Below, in pieces: positions 8,845 to 18,998 of a DNA stretch of 64,000 bases (the first letter of the stretch is position 1; each line of letters begins with the position of its first letter). The notes beneath the pieces were generated by a model. It ran no database searches. It was not told where the DNA came from and worked only from the letters and a program-made list of their open reading frames with translations. A program made the translations under genes and the position numbers. Origin of the DNA: Pseudomonas sp. Irchel s3b2 (GTDB taxonomy: Bacteria > Pseudomonadota > Gammaproteobacteria > Pseudomonadales > Pseudomonadaceae); contig NZ_FYEB01000001.1 in assembly GCF_900187445.1 (NCBI RefSeq), positions 558,001 through 622,000 on the forward strand. Reading direction: 5' to 3'.

Positions 8845-11800
8845 ATGACTGACGAATCGCCTTCCATCGACAAACTGCTGAAAAACCTCGATCACGCCAT
8901 GCTCGCCGATCGCCACCGGCTGCGGCGGCAGTTGCTTGAGCTGCGCAAGAAACCTGACGAGGCCAAACTGGCCCAGTGGGTGACGCGCACACAGGCGTCC
9001 TGCGATCAGGTGTTGGCGCGGCGCGCCAGCCTGCCGGTGATTCGTTATGACGACAGCCTGCCGATTGCCGCCAAGCGCGACGAAATCAAAGCGGCGCTGC
9101 TCAAGCATCAGGTGCTGATTATTGCCGGCGAAACCGGGTCGGGTAAAACCACCCAGCTGCCGAAGATCTGCCTGGAAATCGGCCGCGGCCAGCACGGCCT
9201 GATCGGCCACACCCAGCCCCGTCGAATCGCCGCCCGCAGCGTAGCGAGCCGGGTCGCGGAAGAGTTGGCGACGCCATTGGGCGCGTTGGTCGGCTATCAG
9301 GTGCGGTTCGAGGATCAGAGCGATTCCAACACCCTGATCAAACTGATGACCGACGGCATCCTGCTGGCGGAAACCCAGAACGACCGCTACCTCGAGCGCT
9401 ACGACACGATCATCGTCGACGAAGCCCACGAACGCAGCCTGAACATCGACTTCCTGCTCGGTTACCTGAAAACCCTGCTGCCGCGTCGTCCGGACCTGAA
9501 AGTCATCATCACGTCGGCCACCATCGATCTGGAGCGTTTTTCCAAGCACTTCGATGATGCACCAATCGTCGAAGTCTCCGGTCGCACCTTCCCGGTAGAA
9601 ACCTGGTATCGCCCGCTGACCCTGGAGCAGGACGAGGAGGGCAACCGAGTCGAGGATGATTTGACCGTGGATCAGGCGATCCTCGCTACCCTCGATGAAA
9701 TTGCCGCGTTCGAACGCAGTGAGCGCAAGAGCCCCGGCGACGTGCTGGTGTTCCTGCCCGGCGAGCGGGAGATTCGCGACGCCGCCGACATGCTGCGCAA
9801 GGCCCAGCTCAAACACACCGAGATTCTGCCGTTGTACGCGCGGCTGTCGCCGGCCGAGCAGCAGCGGATTTTCCAGTCGCACCCTGGGCGTCGCGTCGTG
9901 CTGGCGACCAACGTCGCGGAAACCTCTCTGACGGTGCCGGGCATTCGTTACGTGATCGACAGCGGCACCGCGCGCATCAGCCGTTACAGCTACCGCGCCA
10001 AGGTTCAGCGCCTGCCCATCGAAGCGATTTCCCAGGCCAGTGCCAATCAGCGTAAAGGCCGTTGCGGGCGGGTCGAGCCGGGCATTTGCATCCGCCTCTA
10101 CAGCGAAGAAGATTTCATCGGTCGCCCGGAATTTACCGACCCGGAAATCCTCCGTACCAACCTCGCAGCAGTCATTCTGCAGATGCTCCATCTGCGCCTC
10201 GGCGAGATCACCGATTTCCCGTTTATCGAGCCGCCGGATGGCAAAGCCATCAGCGACGGTTTCAACCTGCTGCAAGAACTCTCGGCGGTGGATCGCAACA
10301 GCCAACTGACCCCGCTCGGTCGCCAATTGGCGCGACTGCCGGTGGACCCGCGCATGGGCCGCATGCTGCTGGAAGCGGCGAAACTTGGCAGCTTGCAGGA
10401 AGTGCTGATCGTCGCCAGTGCCATGTCGATTCAGGACCCGCGCGAGCGTCCGCCGGAACGTCAGCAAGCGGCGGATCAGGCCCACGCCCAGTGGAAAGAT
10501 GTGGATTCGGACTTCGCCGGGCTGGTTAATCTGTGGCGTGGCTTCGAAGAACAGCGCCAAGCGCTGACGGCCAGTCCGCTGCGCAACTGGTGCCGCAAGA
10601 ACTTCCTCAATTACCTGCGCCTGCGCGAATGGCGCGACTCCCATCGTCAGTTGAGCCTGATCTGCCGCGACATGCAGTTGAGCCTCAATAAAGAGCCGGC
10701 GGATTACCCGAAACTGCACAAGGCCGTGCTCTCTGGATTGCTCAGCCAGATCGGCCAGAAAACCGAAGACGGCGATTACCTCGGTGCCCGTCAGCGGCGC
10801 TTCTGGATTCACCCTTCATCCGGGCTTGGTAAAAAACGTCCGCAATGGCTGATGACCGCCGAACTGGTGGAAACCACCAAGCTCTACGCGCGGATGGTCG
10901 CCAAGATCGATGCCGACTGGATCGAGCCGCTGGCGGGGCACCTGATCAAGAAAAACCACTTCGAACCTCATTGGGAGAAGAAGCGCGGTCAGGTCGTGGC
11001 CTTCGAGCAAATCACCCTGTTCGGGCTGATCGTGGTCGGACGCCGGCCGGTGCATTACGGGCCGGTGGATCCGGTGGTGTCTCGCGAGTTGTTTATCCGC
11101 GAGGGATTGGTGCGTGGCGAGATTCAATCCAAAGCCAAATGCCTGACAGCCAACCAACAATTGCTGGAACAGCTCGACGAACTGGAAGCCAAGGCGCGCC
11201 GTCGGGACATTCTGGCGGACGAAGAAACCTTGTTCGCCTTCTACGATGCGCGACTGCCAGCAGAGATTCACCAGACCGCGACTTTCGACAGCTGGTACCG
11301 GATCAACAGTCAGAAAGACCCACAGCTGCTGATCATGCGCGAAGAAGACGTGCTGGCCCGCGAAGCCAGTGAAGTCACCGCCGCGCATTACCCGGACACC
11401 CTGCACATCGGTGATCTGGAACTGGCGCTGAGTTATCACTTCGAGCCCAATCATCCGCGCGATGGCGTGACCTTGCGCGTGCCGGCGCCGTTGTTGCCGA
11501 TGCTGCCGCCGGAACGTCTGGAATGGCTGGTGCCGGGGGTGATCGAGGCCAAGTGCATTGCGTTGGTGCGCAACCTGCCCAAGGCCCTGCGTAAGAATTT
11601 CGTGCCGGTGCCGGACTTCGTCAAAGCCGCGTTGCAGCGCATCACGTTTGCCGAGGGCTCATTGCCTCAGACGCTGGGCCGCGAGTTGCTGCGCATGACC
11701 GGCGCGCGGGTCAGCGATGAAGCCTGGGCCGAAGCCTCGCAGCAGGTCGAAAGCCATTTGCGGATGAACCTGGAAATCGTCGACGGTCAGGGCAAGTTCC

Positions 11801-12756
11801 TCGGCGAAGGCCGTGACCTGGCCGAGCTGACCGCACGCTTTGCCGAGGCCAGCCAGGCTGCGTTGGCGGTGCCGCAGACTGCGAAGAGTCAACAGCCGGT
11901 GGAAGCGAAGGTCTTTGCCGCCGTGGCCGAGAAAACCCAGCAGAAAATCGCCGGGCTATCGATGACGGTGTATCCGGCGCTGGTAGAAGAGGGCGGCACA
12001 GTCAAGGAAGGTCGATTCTCGACCCCGGCCGAAGCCGAGTTCCAGCATCGCCGAGCCTTGCAGCGCTTGCTGATGCAGCAACTGGCGGAACCGGCAAAGT
12101 TCCTGCGCGGCAAGTTGCCGGGGCTGACCGAGTTGGGCCTGATGTACCGCGAACTGGGGCGCATCGACAGTCTGGTGGAAGACATTCTGCTGGCCAGTCT
12201 CGACAGTTGCATTCTCGATGGCGAAGACCCGTTGCCGCGCGATGGCGCCGGGCTGGCATCGCTGGCCGAGCGCAAACGCGGCGGCTGGACTGAGCACGCC
12301 GAACGGTTGGCCAGGCTGACCCTGGAGATTCTCAAGCACTGGCACGGCCTGCAAAAACGCTTCAAGGGCAAGATCGACCTGGCGCAAGCCGTGGCCTTGA
12401 ACGACATCAAGCAGCAACTCAGCCACTTGGTGTATCCGGGGTTCGTGCGTGAAACGCCGATGGCGTGGCTCAAGGAACTGCCGCGTTACCTCAAGGCCGT
12501 CGAGCAACGTTTCGAAAAACTCGGCGCTCAGGTGCAGAAAGACCGGGTCTGGAGCGGCGAGTTGTCCGGCCTCTGGGCTCAGTACCAGACCCGCGCCAAC
12601 AAACACGCCCAGGAAGGCAAGCGCGATCCGCAGCTGGAACTCTATCGCTGGTGGCTGGAGGAATACCGGGTCTCGCTGTTCGCGCAGCAATTTGGGACCA
12701 AGGTGCCGATCTCCGACAAGCGCCTGAACAAGCAGTGGAGCCAGGTCGAGCCATAA
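8845..12756 (+). CDS. hrpA: ATP-dependent RNA helicase HrpA (DEAH-box)
   Basis: A 1303-residue DEAH/RHA-type helicase, the usual HrpA length. In order: Walker A GETGSGKTT (about 95-103), PRRIAARSVA, DEAH (192-195), TSAT (223-226), RKGRCGR motif VI, then the HA2/OB domains and a long C-terminal DUF3418 region ending KRLNKQWSQVEP. It remodels RNA or ribonucleoprotein in the cytoplasm; in E. coli HrpA is linked to mRNA processing and rescue of stalled ribosomes. It is a monocistronic gene between two repeat elements. The large open frame on the opposite strand is a composition artefact. Confidence 0.95.
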   Translation: MTDESPSIDKLLKNLDHAMLADRHRLRRQLLELRKKPDEAKLAQWVTRTQASCDQVLARRASLPVIRYDDSLPIAAKRDEIKAALLKHQVLIIAGETGSGKTTQLPKICLEIGRGQHGLIGHTQPRRIAARSVASRVAEELATPLGALVGYQVRFEDQSDSNTLIKLMTDGILLAETQNDRYLERYDTIIVDEAHERSLNIDFLLGYLKTLLPRRPDLKVIITSATIDLERFSKHFDDAPIVEVSGRTFPVETWYRPLTLEQDEEGNRVEDDLTVDQAILATLDEIAAFERSERKSPGDVLVFLPGEREIRDAADMLRKAQLKHTEILPLYARLSPAEQQRIFQSHPGRRVVLATNVAETSLTVPGIRYVIDSGTARISRYSYRAKVQRLPIEAISQASANQRKGRCGRVEPGICIRLYSEEDFIGRPEFTDPEILRTNLAAVILQMLHLRLGEITDFPFIEPPDGKAISDGFNLLQELSAVDRNSQLTPLGRQLARLPVDPRMGRMLLEAAKLGSLQEVLIVASAMSIQDPRERPPERQQAADQAHAQWKDVDSDFAGLVNLWRGFEEQRQALTASPLRNWCRKNFLNYLRLREWRDSHRQLSLICRDMQLSLNKEPADYPKLHKAVLSGLLSQIGQKTEDGDYLGARQRRFWIHPSSGLGKKRPQWLMTAELVETTKLYARMVAKIDADWIEPLAGHLIKKNHFEPHWEKKRGQVVAFEQITLFGLIVVGRRPVHYGPVDPVVSRELFIREGLVRGEIQSKAKCLTANQQLLEQLDELEAKARRRDILADEETLFAFYDARLPAEIHQTATFDSWYRINSQKDPQLLIMREEDVLAREASEVTAAHYPDTLHIGDLELALSYHFEPNHPRDGVTLRVPAPLLPMLPPERLEWLVPGVIEAKCIALVRNLPKALRKNFVPVPDFVKAALQRITFAEGSLPQTLGRELLRMTGARVSDEAWAEASQQVESHLRMNLEIVDGQGKFLGEGRDLAELTARFAEASQAALAVPQTAKSQQPVEAKVFAAVAEKTQQKIAGLSMTVYPALVEEGGTVKEGRFSTPAEAEFQHRRALQRLLMQQLAEPAKFLRGKLPGLTELGLMYRELGRIDSLVEDILLASLDSCILDGEDPLPRDGAGLASLAERKRGGWTEHAERLARLTLEILKHWHGLQKRFKGKIDLAQAVALNDIKQQLSHLVYPGFVRETPMAWLKELPRYLKAVEQRFEKLGAQVQKDRVWSGELSGLWAQYQTRANKHAQEGKRDPQLELYRWWLEEYRVSLFAQQFGTKVPISDKRLNKQWSQVEP

Positions 12757-12771
12757 CCGTGAACCGCTTTT

Positions 12772-12840
12772 CGTAGGAGCCAGGCTTGCCGGCGAATGCG
12801 TTCATGAGGACGCCTTCGCCGGCAAGCCTGGCTCCTACAG
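12772..12840. repeat. REPIN, short-spacer copy with GCCGGCGAA variant
   Basis: Inverted units CGTAGGAGCCAGGCTTGCCG and its complement around a 14-base loop. The unit is a variant (GGAGCCAGGCTTGCCGGCG instead of GGAGCGAGGCTTGCCCGCG), so it belongs to another REP subtype than most copies here. Confidence 0.85.
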
Positions 12841-13070
12841 GTAATCCGTTGCATCTGCGGCAGGCGTTTGCTCTTGCAAAAGGCGCCAAATGCCAGCGTT
12901 TATGGCAAACTTCGCGCCTATAAACGCCAGCCCCGCGGTTTTGAGCCTTTACGGGCCGGGCGGATCGGAATAAAGCGATGCCAGGTTTGCGTCCGGACCT
13001 GGAATAGACCCTTTGTGTGTTGGTACGTCGGTGCCAGCGCTTTCTGCCTGAACGGATTAGAGAAACGACC

Positions 13071-14192
13071 ATGCATAACGTCGTCATCAGCGGCACCGGC
13101 CTGTACACCCCGGCCAACAGCATTTCCAATGAAGAGCTGGTGCAGTCTTTCAACGCTTACGTCGCGCTGTTCAACGCCGACAACGCCGAAGCCATCGCTG
13201 GCGGCGAAGTCCAGGCATTGACCGAATCCAACGCGGCGTTCATCGAAAAAGCGTCTGGCATCAAAAGCCGCTTTGTCATGGACAAGGACGGCATTCTCGA
13301 CCCGCAGCGCATGGCACCACGCTTGCCCGAGCGCTCCAATGACGAATGGTCGGTGCTTTGCCAGATGGCCATCGGTGCGGCCGAACAAGCCTTGCAGCGT
13401 GCCGGCAAGACTGCCGCTGATATCGACGGTGTAATCGTCGCCTGCTCCAACCTGCAACGCGCCTACCCGGCCATCGCCATCGAAGTTCAGGAAGCGCTGG
13501 GCATCCAGGGTTTCGGTTTCGACATGAACGTTGCCTGTTCCTCTGCGACCTTCGGTATCCAGGCCGCCGCCAACAGCGTGCAACTGGGCCAGGCCCGGGC
13601 GATCCTGATGGTCAACCCGGAAGTCTGCACCGGTCACCTGAATTTCCGAGACCGCGACAGCCACTTCATCTTCGGCGACGCCGCTACCGCGGTGATCATC
13701 GAACGTGCGGATCTCGCGACGTCCGAATACCAGTTCGACGTGGTCAGCACCAAACTGCTGACCAAGTTCTCCAACAACATCCGCAACAACTTCGGCTTCC
13801 TCAACCGTGCCGCGGAAGAGGGCATCGGTGCTCCCGACAAACTGTTCGTCCAGGAAGGCCGCAAGGTGTTCCGCGATGTCTGCCCGATGGTTGCCGAGCT
13901 GATTGCCACGCACCTCGAAGAAAACCAGCTCAACGTCAGCGACGTGAAGCGCTTCTGGCTGCACCAGGCCAATCTCAGCATGAACCACTTGATCGTCAAG
14001 AAGCTGCTGGGCCGCGAAGCCACCGATGTCGAAGCCCCGGTGATTCTCGACACCTACGCCAACACCAGTTCCGCCGGTTCGGTGATTGCGTTTCACAAAA
14101 ATCAGGACGATCTGGTCAGCGGTTCGCTGGCTGTACTCAGCTCGTTCGGCGCCGGGTATTCGATTGGCAGCGTGATTCTGCGCAAGCGCTGA
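13071..14192 (+). CDS. Beta-ketoacyl-ACP synthase III family protein
   Basis: A 373-residue thiolase-fold condensing enzyme. The active-site Cys is in NVACSSATFG (Cys156), with His in FWLHQANLSMNHL (His298) and Asn in DTYANTSSAGS (Asn331); the GAGYSIGSVILRKR end is typical of FabH. It is longer than classical FabH (about 320). It corresponds to the PA3286-type enzyme of P. aeruginosa, which starts fatty-acid chains from octanoyl-CoA; that link is from memory. The start at ATG 13071 follows AGAGA. The next genes are an ECF sigma/anti-sigma pair, as I recall beside PA3286. Confidence 0.85.
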   Translation: MHNVVISGTGLYTPANSISNEELVQSFNAYVALFNADNAEAIAGGEVQALTESNAAFIEKASGIKSRFVMDKDGILDPQRMAPRLPERSNDEWSVLCQMAIGAAEQALQRAGKTAADIDGVIVACSNLQRAYPAIAIEVQEALGIQGFGFDMNVACSSATFGIQAAANSVQLGQARAILMVNPEVCTGHLNFRDRDSHFIFGDAATAVIIERADLATSEYQFDVVSTKLLTKFSNNIRNNFGFLNRAAEEGIGAPDKLFVQEGRKVFRDVCPMVAELIATHLEENQLNVSDVKRFWLHQANLSMNHLIVKKLLGREATDVEAPVILDTYANTSSAGSVIAFHKNQDDLVSGSLAVLSSFGAGYSIGSVILRKR

Positions 14193-14293
14193 AGCTGTCG
14201 CGAGGTGGCATTGTCCCAATGCCATTCTCGGTTAAGGCGCTCCCACAATGGTGTCCGACACTGGAATACCGGTGGTTCTGAAACGAGGTTTGC

Positions 14294-14908
14294 ATGGCCG
14301 CAGCTGACGACACCCTATTGCTCGAACGCCTGCTGGCAGGCGAGCAGAGGGCTTTCAAGGAACTGGTCAGCACTTACCAGAGCGCCATGCGCGCGGTAGC
14401 CTATGCCATCGTCGGCAATCGACACGCCGACGAAGTGGTGCAGGATGCCTGGCTGTCGGTGGTGCGCAATCTCGGCGGGTTCGAGGGGCGTTCGAGCCTC
14501 AAGACCTGGCTACTGACCATCACCGCCAACTCGGCCAAGAGCCGCTACAAGCAAAACCGCCGGGAAGTGCTGCTCGATGACCTGCCGTCGCCTCACGGCA
14601 CGGTCGATGACGATCGTTTTTCATCGAGTGATGGTCATTGGCTGGTGGCGCCATACGCCTGGCATCAGGACACGCCAGAGGCGCTGTTGACCGAAAACGA
14701 ACTGCGCGAATGCCTGGAGCACACATTGCTCAGCCTGTCGGAACTGCAAAGCAGTGTGTTGCTGTTGCGTGAGCGACAGGGGCTTGAGCTGGAGGAGATC
14801 TGTAATCTTCTGGAGCTCTCGCTCTCCAATGTTCGTGTGCTGCTGCATCGGGCACGGTTGAAGGTCTTTGCGACCGTGGAGCATTTTGAGGAAACCGGCG
14901 AATGTTGA
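14294..14908 (+). CDS. ECF-type RNA polymerase sigma factor
   Basis: A 204-residue sigma factor. Region 2 spans about residues 20-90 (AFKELVSTYQSAMRAVAYAIVGNRHADEVVQDAWLSV, then SLKTWLLTITANSAKSRYKQ). A 50-residue linker rich in Asp/Ser follows. Region 4 is at about 140-200 (LLSLSELQSSVLLLRERQGLELEEICNLLELSLSNVRVLLHRARLKVF). It directs RNA polymerase to an unknown regulon. The start codon is ATG 14294. The 3' end overlaps the following zinc-finger anti-sigma gene by 7 bases, so the two are translationally coupled. Confidence 0.88.
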   Translation: MAAADDTLLLERLLAGEQRAFKELVSTYQSAMRAVAYAIVGNRHADEVVQDAWLSVVRNLGGFEGRSSLKTWLLTITANSAKSRYKQNRREVLLDDLPSPHGTVDDDRFSSSDGHWLVAPYAWHQDTPEALLTENELRECLEHTLLSLSELQSSVLLLRERQGLELEEICNLLELSLSNVRVLLHRARLKVFATVEHFEETGEC

Positions 14909-15138
14909 CCTGCAAGGAACAAGTGGCGCGCTCCAGTGATTATCTTGATGGCCAGTTGAGTTTTCGTGAGCGACTGATGGTGCGGCATCATTTGATGTTT
15001 TGTCGCTATTGCCGACGGTTCATTCGGCAGATGCGGTTGATGCAGGCCACCCTGAAAGTGATGCCTGAGCCGCCTGTACCTGGTCTGGATGCGCTGGCCG
15101 AACGACTTGCCAACGAACATCTGAAGAACAAACCGTAG
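14902..15138 (+). CDS. Small zinc-finger (ZAS-type) anti-sigma factor
   Basis: A 78-residue soluble protein with the zinc-binding anti-sigma signature His-x3-Cys-x2-Cys in VRHHLMFCRYCRRFI (about residues 29-42), preceded by SDYLDGQLSFRERL as in zf-HC2 proteins. It has no membrane segment. It probably holds the preceding ECF sigma factor inactive in the cytoplasm. The gene starts inside the sigma gene (ATGTTGA overlap). Confidence 0.85.
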   Translation: MLTCKEQVARSSDYLDGQLSFRERLMVRHHLMFCRYCRRFIRQMRLMQATLKVMPEPPVPGLDALAERLANEHLKNKP

Positions 15139-15242
15139 TTTTCCCGCCCGTAACATACCCCTACAGCCGCTCTAGCTTGCGGCTTGCAGCTTGGTTCCTG
15201 TAGCTGCTTTTCTGTTATTTCGATTCGAAGTAAAAAGTTCCC

Positions 15243-15260
15243 CTGTCATAAAATCTTTAT
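15243..15260 (+). promoter_or_regulatory. Candidate Pho box (PhoB site) upstream of the porin gene
   Basis: CTGTCATAAAATCTTTAT matches the E. coli pstS-type box CTGTCATAAAACTGTCAT at 14 of 18 positions; the first half and A-spacer are perfect and the second half is weak. It lies 110 bases before the start of a phosphate-selective porin, where PhoB control is expected. Confidence 0.5.
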
Positions 15261-15369
15261 CTATCAGCAACCCGGCTGAAATACCCCGCCTCCAAGATTC
15301 CCTCCCAACACAAGCGGGCCAGACCTGCGTGTTTTCAAGCTACAGACCACCAATTAGGGGAACTCTTCG

Positions 15370-16713
15370 ATGATCCGTAAGCACTTCGCCGGTTTTGCCG
15401 CCAGCGCATTGGCCATGGCAGTAACCGCCCAGGCTTTCGCTGGCACCGTCACCACTGACGGCGCCGATATCGTAGTCAAAACCAAGGGCGGCCTCGAAGT
15501 CGCCACCACCGACAAAGAATTCAGCTTCAAACTCGGCGGTCGCTTGCAGGCTGACTACAGCCAGTTCGACGGTATCTACACCGACAATGGCAACAGAGCC
15601 GATGCCGCTTACTTCCGTCGTGCGTTCCTGGAACTGTCCGGTGTGCTGTACACAGATTGGGCCTACACCATCAGCTACGACTTCTCCCACAACACCGGTG
15701 ATTCCGATAACGGCTACTTCGACGAAGCGTCGTTGGCTTACAACGGCTTCAAACCAGTCTCGATCAAAGTCGGTCGTTTCGACCCGGACTTCGGCCTGGA
15801 AAAAGCCACCAGCTCCAAGTGGGTCACTGCGCCAGAACGCAATATGGCGTACGACATGGTCGATTGGGCCAACGGTCACCAGAATGGTTTGGGCCTGCAA
15901 GCCTCCAGTACCTTCGCTGATTCGTTCTACGCGTCCGCCGGCGTGTTCAGCAAAGACACCGACGATACCGATGGCGACAGCGTCAAGCAGGTCAACGGCC
16001 GCTTTGTATTCGCCCCGTTGCATGATGCCGGCAACGTGCTGCACTTCGGTGTGAACGTGGCTTCGCGTGATGTCTCCGACACGGCCTTCGATTCGCGTTA
16101 CCGCACCCGTATGGGCATGCGTGGCGTTGAAACCCTGGGCGGCAACGATGCCGGACCCAACGGCAACCGCCCGGTGCTGGGTGGCAGTTCCACTTCGCCT
16201 GCCGGCTCCTATGACCGTGACGACGCTTACGGTCTGGAAGCCGCATTCGCCATGGGCCCGGCTTCGATCCAGGGCGAATACGTCGCCCGCAAGACCAAGG
16301 CCGATGACAGCAGCCGTGAAGACATCAAAGGTGACGGTTTCTACGTCCAGGGTGCCTACACCCTCACTGGCGAATCCCGTGGCTATAAAGTCGGCAAGTT
16401 CGATGCGATCAAACCAGCCAACAAGTCCATCGGTGCCTGGGAGCTGTTCTATCGTTACGACAGCCTGACCGTCGAAGACGACAACATCACCACCGCCAGC
16501 CTGACCCGCGATGTCGGCGATGCCGAAGCTCAGGTGCACACCCTGGGTGTCAACTGGTACGCCAACGAAGCGGTGAAAATCACTGGCGCCTACCTTAAGG
16601 CCAAGACTGACAACGTGACCAATGCCACGGCTGCCAGCGGTACTACTCCGGCACGTCGTACCGGTGATGACAGCGGTGACGGCTTCGTGGTTCGCGCGCA
16701 ATACGTGTTCTAA
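15370..16713 (+). CDS. OprO/OprP-family phosphate/polyphosphate-selective porin
   Basis: A 447-residue outer-membrane beta-barrel with a cleavable signal peptide ([20 protein letters not shown], cleavage near AFA-GT). A short N-terminal coiled/linker segment follows ([36 protein letters not shown]), then a 16-strand-like barrel ending in the terminal aromatic, FVVRAQYVF. The pattern is that of OprO/OprP, trimeric anion channels induced by phosphate starvation. O and P cannot be told apart here. A candidate Pho box upstream and a strong terminator downstream mark a single-gene unit. Confidence 0.85.
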   Translation: MIRKHFAGFAASALAMAVTAQAFAGTVTTDGADIVVKTKGGLEVATTDKEFSFKLGGRLQADYSQFDGIYTDNGNRADAAYFRRAFLELSGVLYTDWAYTISYDFSHNTGDSDNGYFDEASLAYNGFKPVSIKVGRFDPDFGLEKATSSKWVTAPERNMAYDMVDWANGHQNGLGLQASSTFADSFYASAGVFSKDTDDTDGDSVKQVNGRFVFAPLHDAGNVLHFGVNVASRDVSDTAFDSRYRTRMGMRGVETLGGNDAGPNGNRPVLGGSSTSPAGSYDRDDAYGLEAAFAMGPASIQGEYVARKTKADDSSREDIKGDGFYVQGAYTLTGESRGYKVGKFDAIKPANKSIGAWELFYRYDSLTVEDDNITTASLTRDVGDAEAQVHTLGVNWYANEAVKITGAYLKAKTDNVTNATAASGTTPARRTGDDSGDGFVVRAQYVF

Positions 16714-16769
16714 ACCGTAGTAAATGCAGTAAGAGCTCTTTCTTCATCCGTTAAAGCTCCTCTCGTTTT

Positions 16770-16794
16770 AACCCCGCTTCGGCGGGGTTTTTTT
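16770..16794 (+). terminator. Rho-independent terminator after the porin gene
   Basis: AACCCCGC-TTCG-GCGGGGTTTTTTT: an 8-bp stem with a TTCG tetraloop and a T-run, about 57 bases after the stop codon. Confidence 0.95.
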
Positions 16795-16862
16795 ATTTCG
16801 GGTCAGGCAATCAGATAAGCGATACTCGTCCCATCTGTAGAAAATGATGGTCGGGGATACTG

Positions 16863-17987
16863 ATGCCGCTGCAACGTCTGGAAAGCCTGTCGGAAATCGC
16901 GTCGCACACCTGGGACGCACTGGTACCGGAAACTCAGCCGTTTCTGCGCCATGCCTTTCTGAGCACGCTGGAAGACAGCGGTTGCCTCGGCCCGCATTCC
17001 GGCTGGCAGCCCGAGCATTTGCTGCACATCGAAGGCGATCGCCTGATCGCCGCGCTGCCCAGCTACCGCAAATGGCATTCCTACGGCGAATACGTGTTCG
17101 ACCATGCCTGGGCCGATGCCTGTGAGCGTGCCGGCATCGACTATTACCCCAAGCTGTTGACGGCAGTGCCATTCAGCCCGGTCAGCGGGCCGCGATTGCT
17201 GGCGGCGACGATCGAGGACGGTTTCGAACTCCTGCAGAGCCTGCCGGGTTACCTGGAAATCGAAGGACTCTCCAGCGCCCACATCAACTTCACCGATCCA
17301 TTCACCGACGCGGCATTGGCCGAACAGCCAGGCTGGTTGCAGCGCATTGGCTGTCAGTACCACTGGCAGAATCGCGGTTATCGGGATTTTCAGGACTTCC
17401 TCGACGCCCTCAGTTCGCGCAAGCGCAAGCAAATGCGCAAAGAGCGTGAGCAAGTGGCGGGGCAGGGCATCGACTTCGAATGGCTGGAGGGGCAACAACT
17501 GGACCAGGCGCAATGGGACTTTGTGTATGCCTGCTACGCCAACACCTACGCGGTGCGTCGGCAAGCGCCGTACCTGACGCGGGAATTTTTCAGTCTGTTG
17601 GCCGAGCGCATGCCGGAATCGATCCGTGTGGTGCTGGCCAAACAAGGCTCACGACCGGTGGCCATGGCCTTCAGTCTGGTCGGTGGCGACAGCTTCTATG
17701 GCCGTTATTGGGGCTGTCTGGCGGAGTTTGATCGCCTGCACTTCGAGACCTGTTTCTATCAGGGCATGGATTACGCGATTGCCCATGGTTTTCAGCGTTT
17801 CGACGCTGGCGCCCAAGGCGAGCACAAGTTGATTCGTGGCTTTGAACCGGTGATCACCCATTCCTGGCATTACCTGCGTCACCCGGGCTTGAAGTCGGCG
17901 GTGAAAGACTTCCTTGAGCGTGAGCGGGTCGGGGTGTTGGGTTATGCCGAAGACGCGAAGACCGCCTTGCCCTACCGACAAGGCTGA
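16863..17987 (+). CDS. GNAT family N-acetyltransferase (DUF482/FemAB-like)
   Basis: A 374-residue cytoplasmic protein with features of COG3146/DUF482: SGPRLLAATIEDGFELLQ, SAHINFTDPFTDAAL, SSRKRKQMRKEREQV and the strongly conserved end FYQGMDYAIAHGFQRFDAGAQGEHKLIRGFEP. These proteins have a duplicated GNAT fold related to FemAB peptidyltransferases; substrate unknown. It starts at ATG 16863 just after the porin terminator and is followed by the convergent aqpZ. It is probably monocistronic. Confidence 0.8.
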   Translation: MPLQRLESLSEIASHTWDALVPETQPFLRHAFLSTLEDSGCLGPHSGWQPEHLLHIEGDRLIAALPSYRKWHSYGEYVFDHAWADACERAGIDYYPKLLTAVPFSPVSGPRLLAATIEDGFELLQSLPGYLEIEGLSSAHINFTDPFTDAALAEQPGWLQRIGCQYHWQNRGYRDFQDFLDALSSRKRKQMRKEREQVAGQGIDFEWLEGQQLDQAQWDFVYACYANTYAVRRQAPYLTREFFSLLAERMPESIRVVLAKQGSRPVAMAFSLVGGDSFYGRYWGCLAEFDRLHFETCFYQGMDYAIAHGFQRFDAGAQGEHKLIRGFEPVITHSWHYLRHPGLKSAVKDFLERERVGVLGYAEDAKTALPYRQG

Positions 17988-18009
17988 TCTTCGCCGCTTA
18001 CAACGTCGG

Positions 18010-18708
18010 TTAACTGTCTTCTTTACCGAGCCAGCGATACATCACGCCGCCGATGACCGCACCCAATAGCGGTGCCAGCCAGAACAGCCACAGTTGTTGA
18101 ATTGCCCAACCGCCGACAATCAGCGCCGGGCCCGTACTGCGGGCCGGGTTGACCGAGGTGTTGGTGACCGGAATCGAAATCAGGTGGATCAGGGTCAGCG
18201 CCAGGCCGATGGCGATGGGCGCCAGCCCGGCCGGGGCACGTTTGTCGGTGGCGCCGAGGATGATCAGGATGAACATGGCGGTCATCACCAGTTCACTGAC
18301 AAAACCCGCCGCCATCGAGTAGCCGCCTGGCGAGTGTTCGCCGTAGCCATTGGAGGCAAGGCCGCTGGCCAGCTCGAAGCCGGGTTTGCCGCTGGCGATG
18401 AAGTACAACAGAGCCGCTGCGATGATCGCGCCAATCACTTGGGCGATGATGTAGGCGGGCAGTTCTTTGGCAGGGAAGCGTCCGCCGACCACCAGCCCGA
18501 CCGAGACCGCAGGGTTGAGATGACAGCCGGAAATGTGGCCGATGGCGAAGGCCATCGTCAGCACCGTCAAACCGAATGCCAGGGACACCCCCAACAATCC
18601 GATCCCCACATCTGGAAACGCGGCCGCCAGAACCGCACTGCCGCACCCTCCTAACACTAACCAGAACGTCCCCACCAATTCTGTAGCCGAGCGTTTGAAC
18701 AAAGACAT
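18010..18708 (-). CDS. aqpZ: Aquaporin Z
   Basis: A 232-residue inner-membrane water channel with six helices and both NPA boxes ([12 protein letters not shown] and [12 protein letters not shown]). The selectivity-filter residues of water-selective AqpZ are plausible: Phe near the N-terminus, His in [19 protein letters not shown], Thr and Arg after the second NPA. The start at ATG 18706-18708 ([10 protein letters not shown]) is preceded by GGGAAA; an upstream in-frame ATG gives an unlikely 13-residue extension. Convergent with the acyltransferase gene. Confidence 0.92.
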   Translation of the reverse strand: MSLFKRSATELVGTFWLVLGGCGSAVLAAAFPDVGIGLLGVSLAFGLTVLTMAFAIGHISGCHLNPAVSVGLVVGGRFPAKELPAYIIAQVIGAIIAAALLYFIASGKPGFELASGLASNGYGEHSPGGYSMAAGFVSELVMTAMFILIILGATDKRAPAGLAPIAIGLALTLIHLISIPVTNTSVNPARSTGPALIVGGWAIQQLWLFWLAPLLGAVIGGVMYRWLGKEDS

Positions 18709-18892
18709 AGCGAATTTCCCTGCAGAGATAACACTGTCGTTGTGCATCCAGCAGATGGACTACAGAACCATCTCCAGTACCCTGGCTGAGTACAGCAGGG
18801 TTTTGACGGAATTCCAGTGACCATAAAAACCGCCAGAGCCTTTGTTTGAAAGGGCTGTGGTGGTTATCACAGATCCAGTGTGAGAGATCCAG

Positions 18893-18985
18893 TGTGGGAG
18901 CGAGCCTGCTCGCGATGAGGGCCTGACATCCGGCATTAATGTCGACGGATACTCCGCCTTCGCGAGCAGGCTCGCTCCCACAGTG
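18893..18985. repeat. REPIN, GTGGGAGCGAGCCTGCTCGCGA subtype
   Basis: Inverted units GTGGGAGCGAGCCTGCTCGC and complement with an internal spacer of about 45 bases. Just before it, a 14-base segment (AGATCCAGTGTGAG / AGATCCAGTGTGGG) is duplicated in tandem at 18871-18898, possibly a local slippage event during REPIN insertion. Confidence 0.85.
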
Positions 18986-18998
18986 GTTAGTCGTCGTG

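Noticed and set aside
8329..10812. 827-codon open frame on the minus strand opposite aceK/hrpA
   Set aside because: It is the antisense of clear hrpA and aceK coding sequence, has no ribosome site and no recognisable protein pattern; a GC-rich shadow frame.
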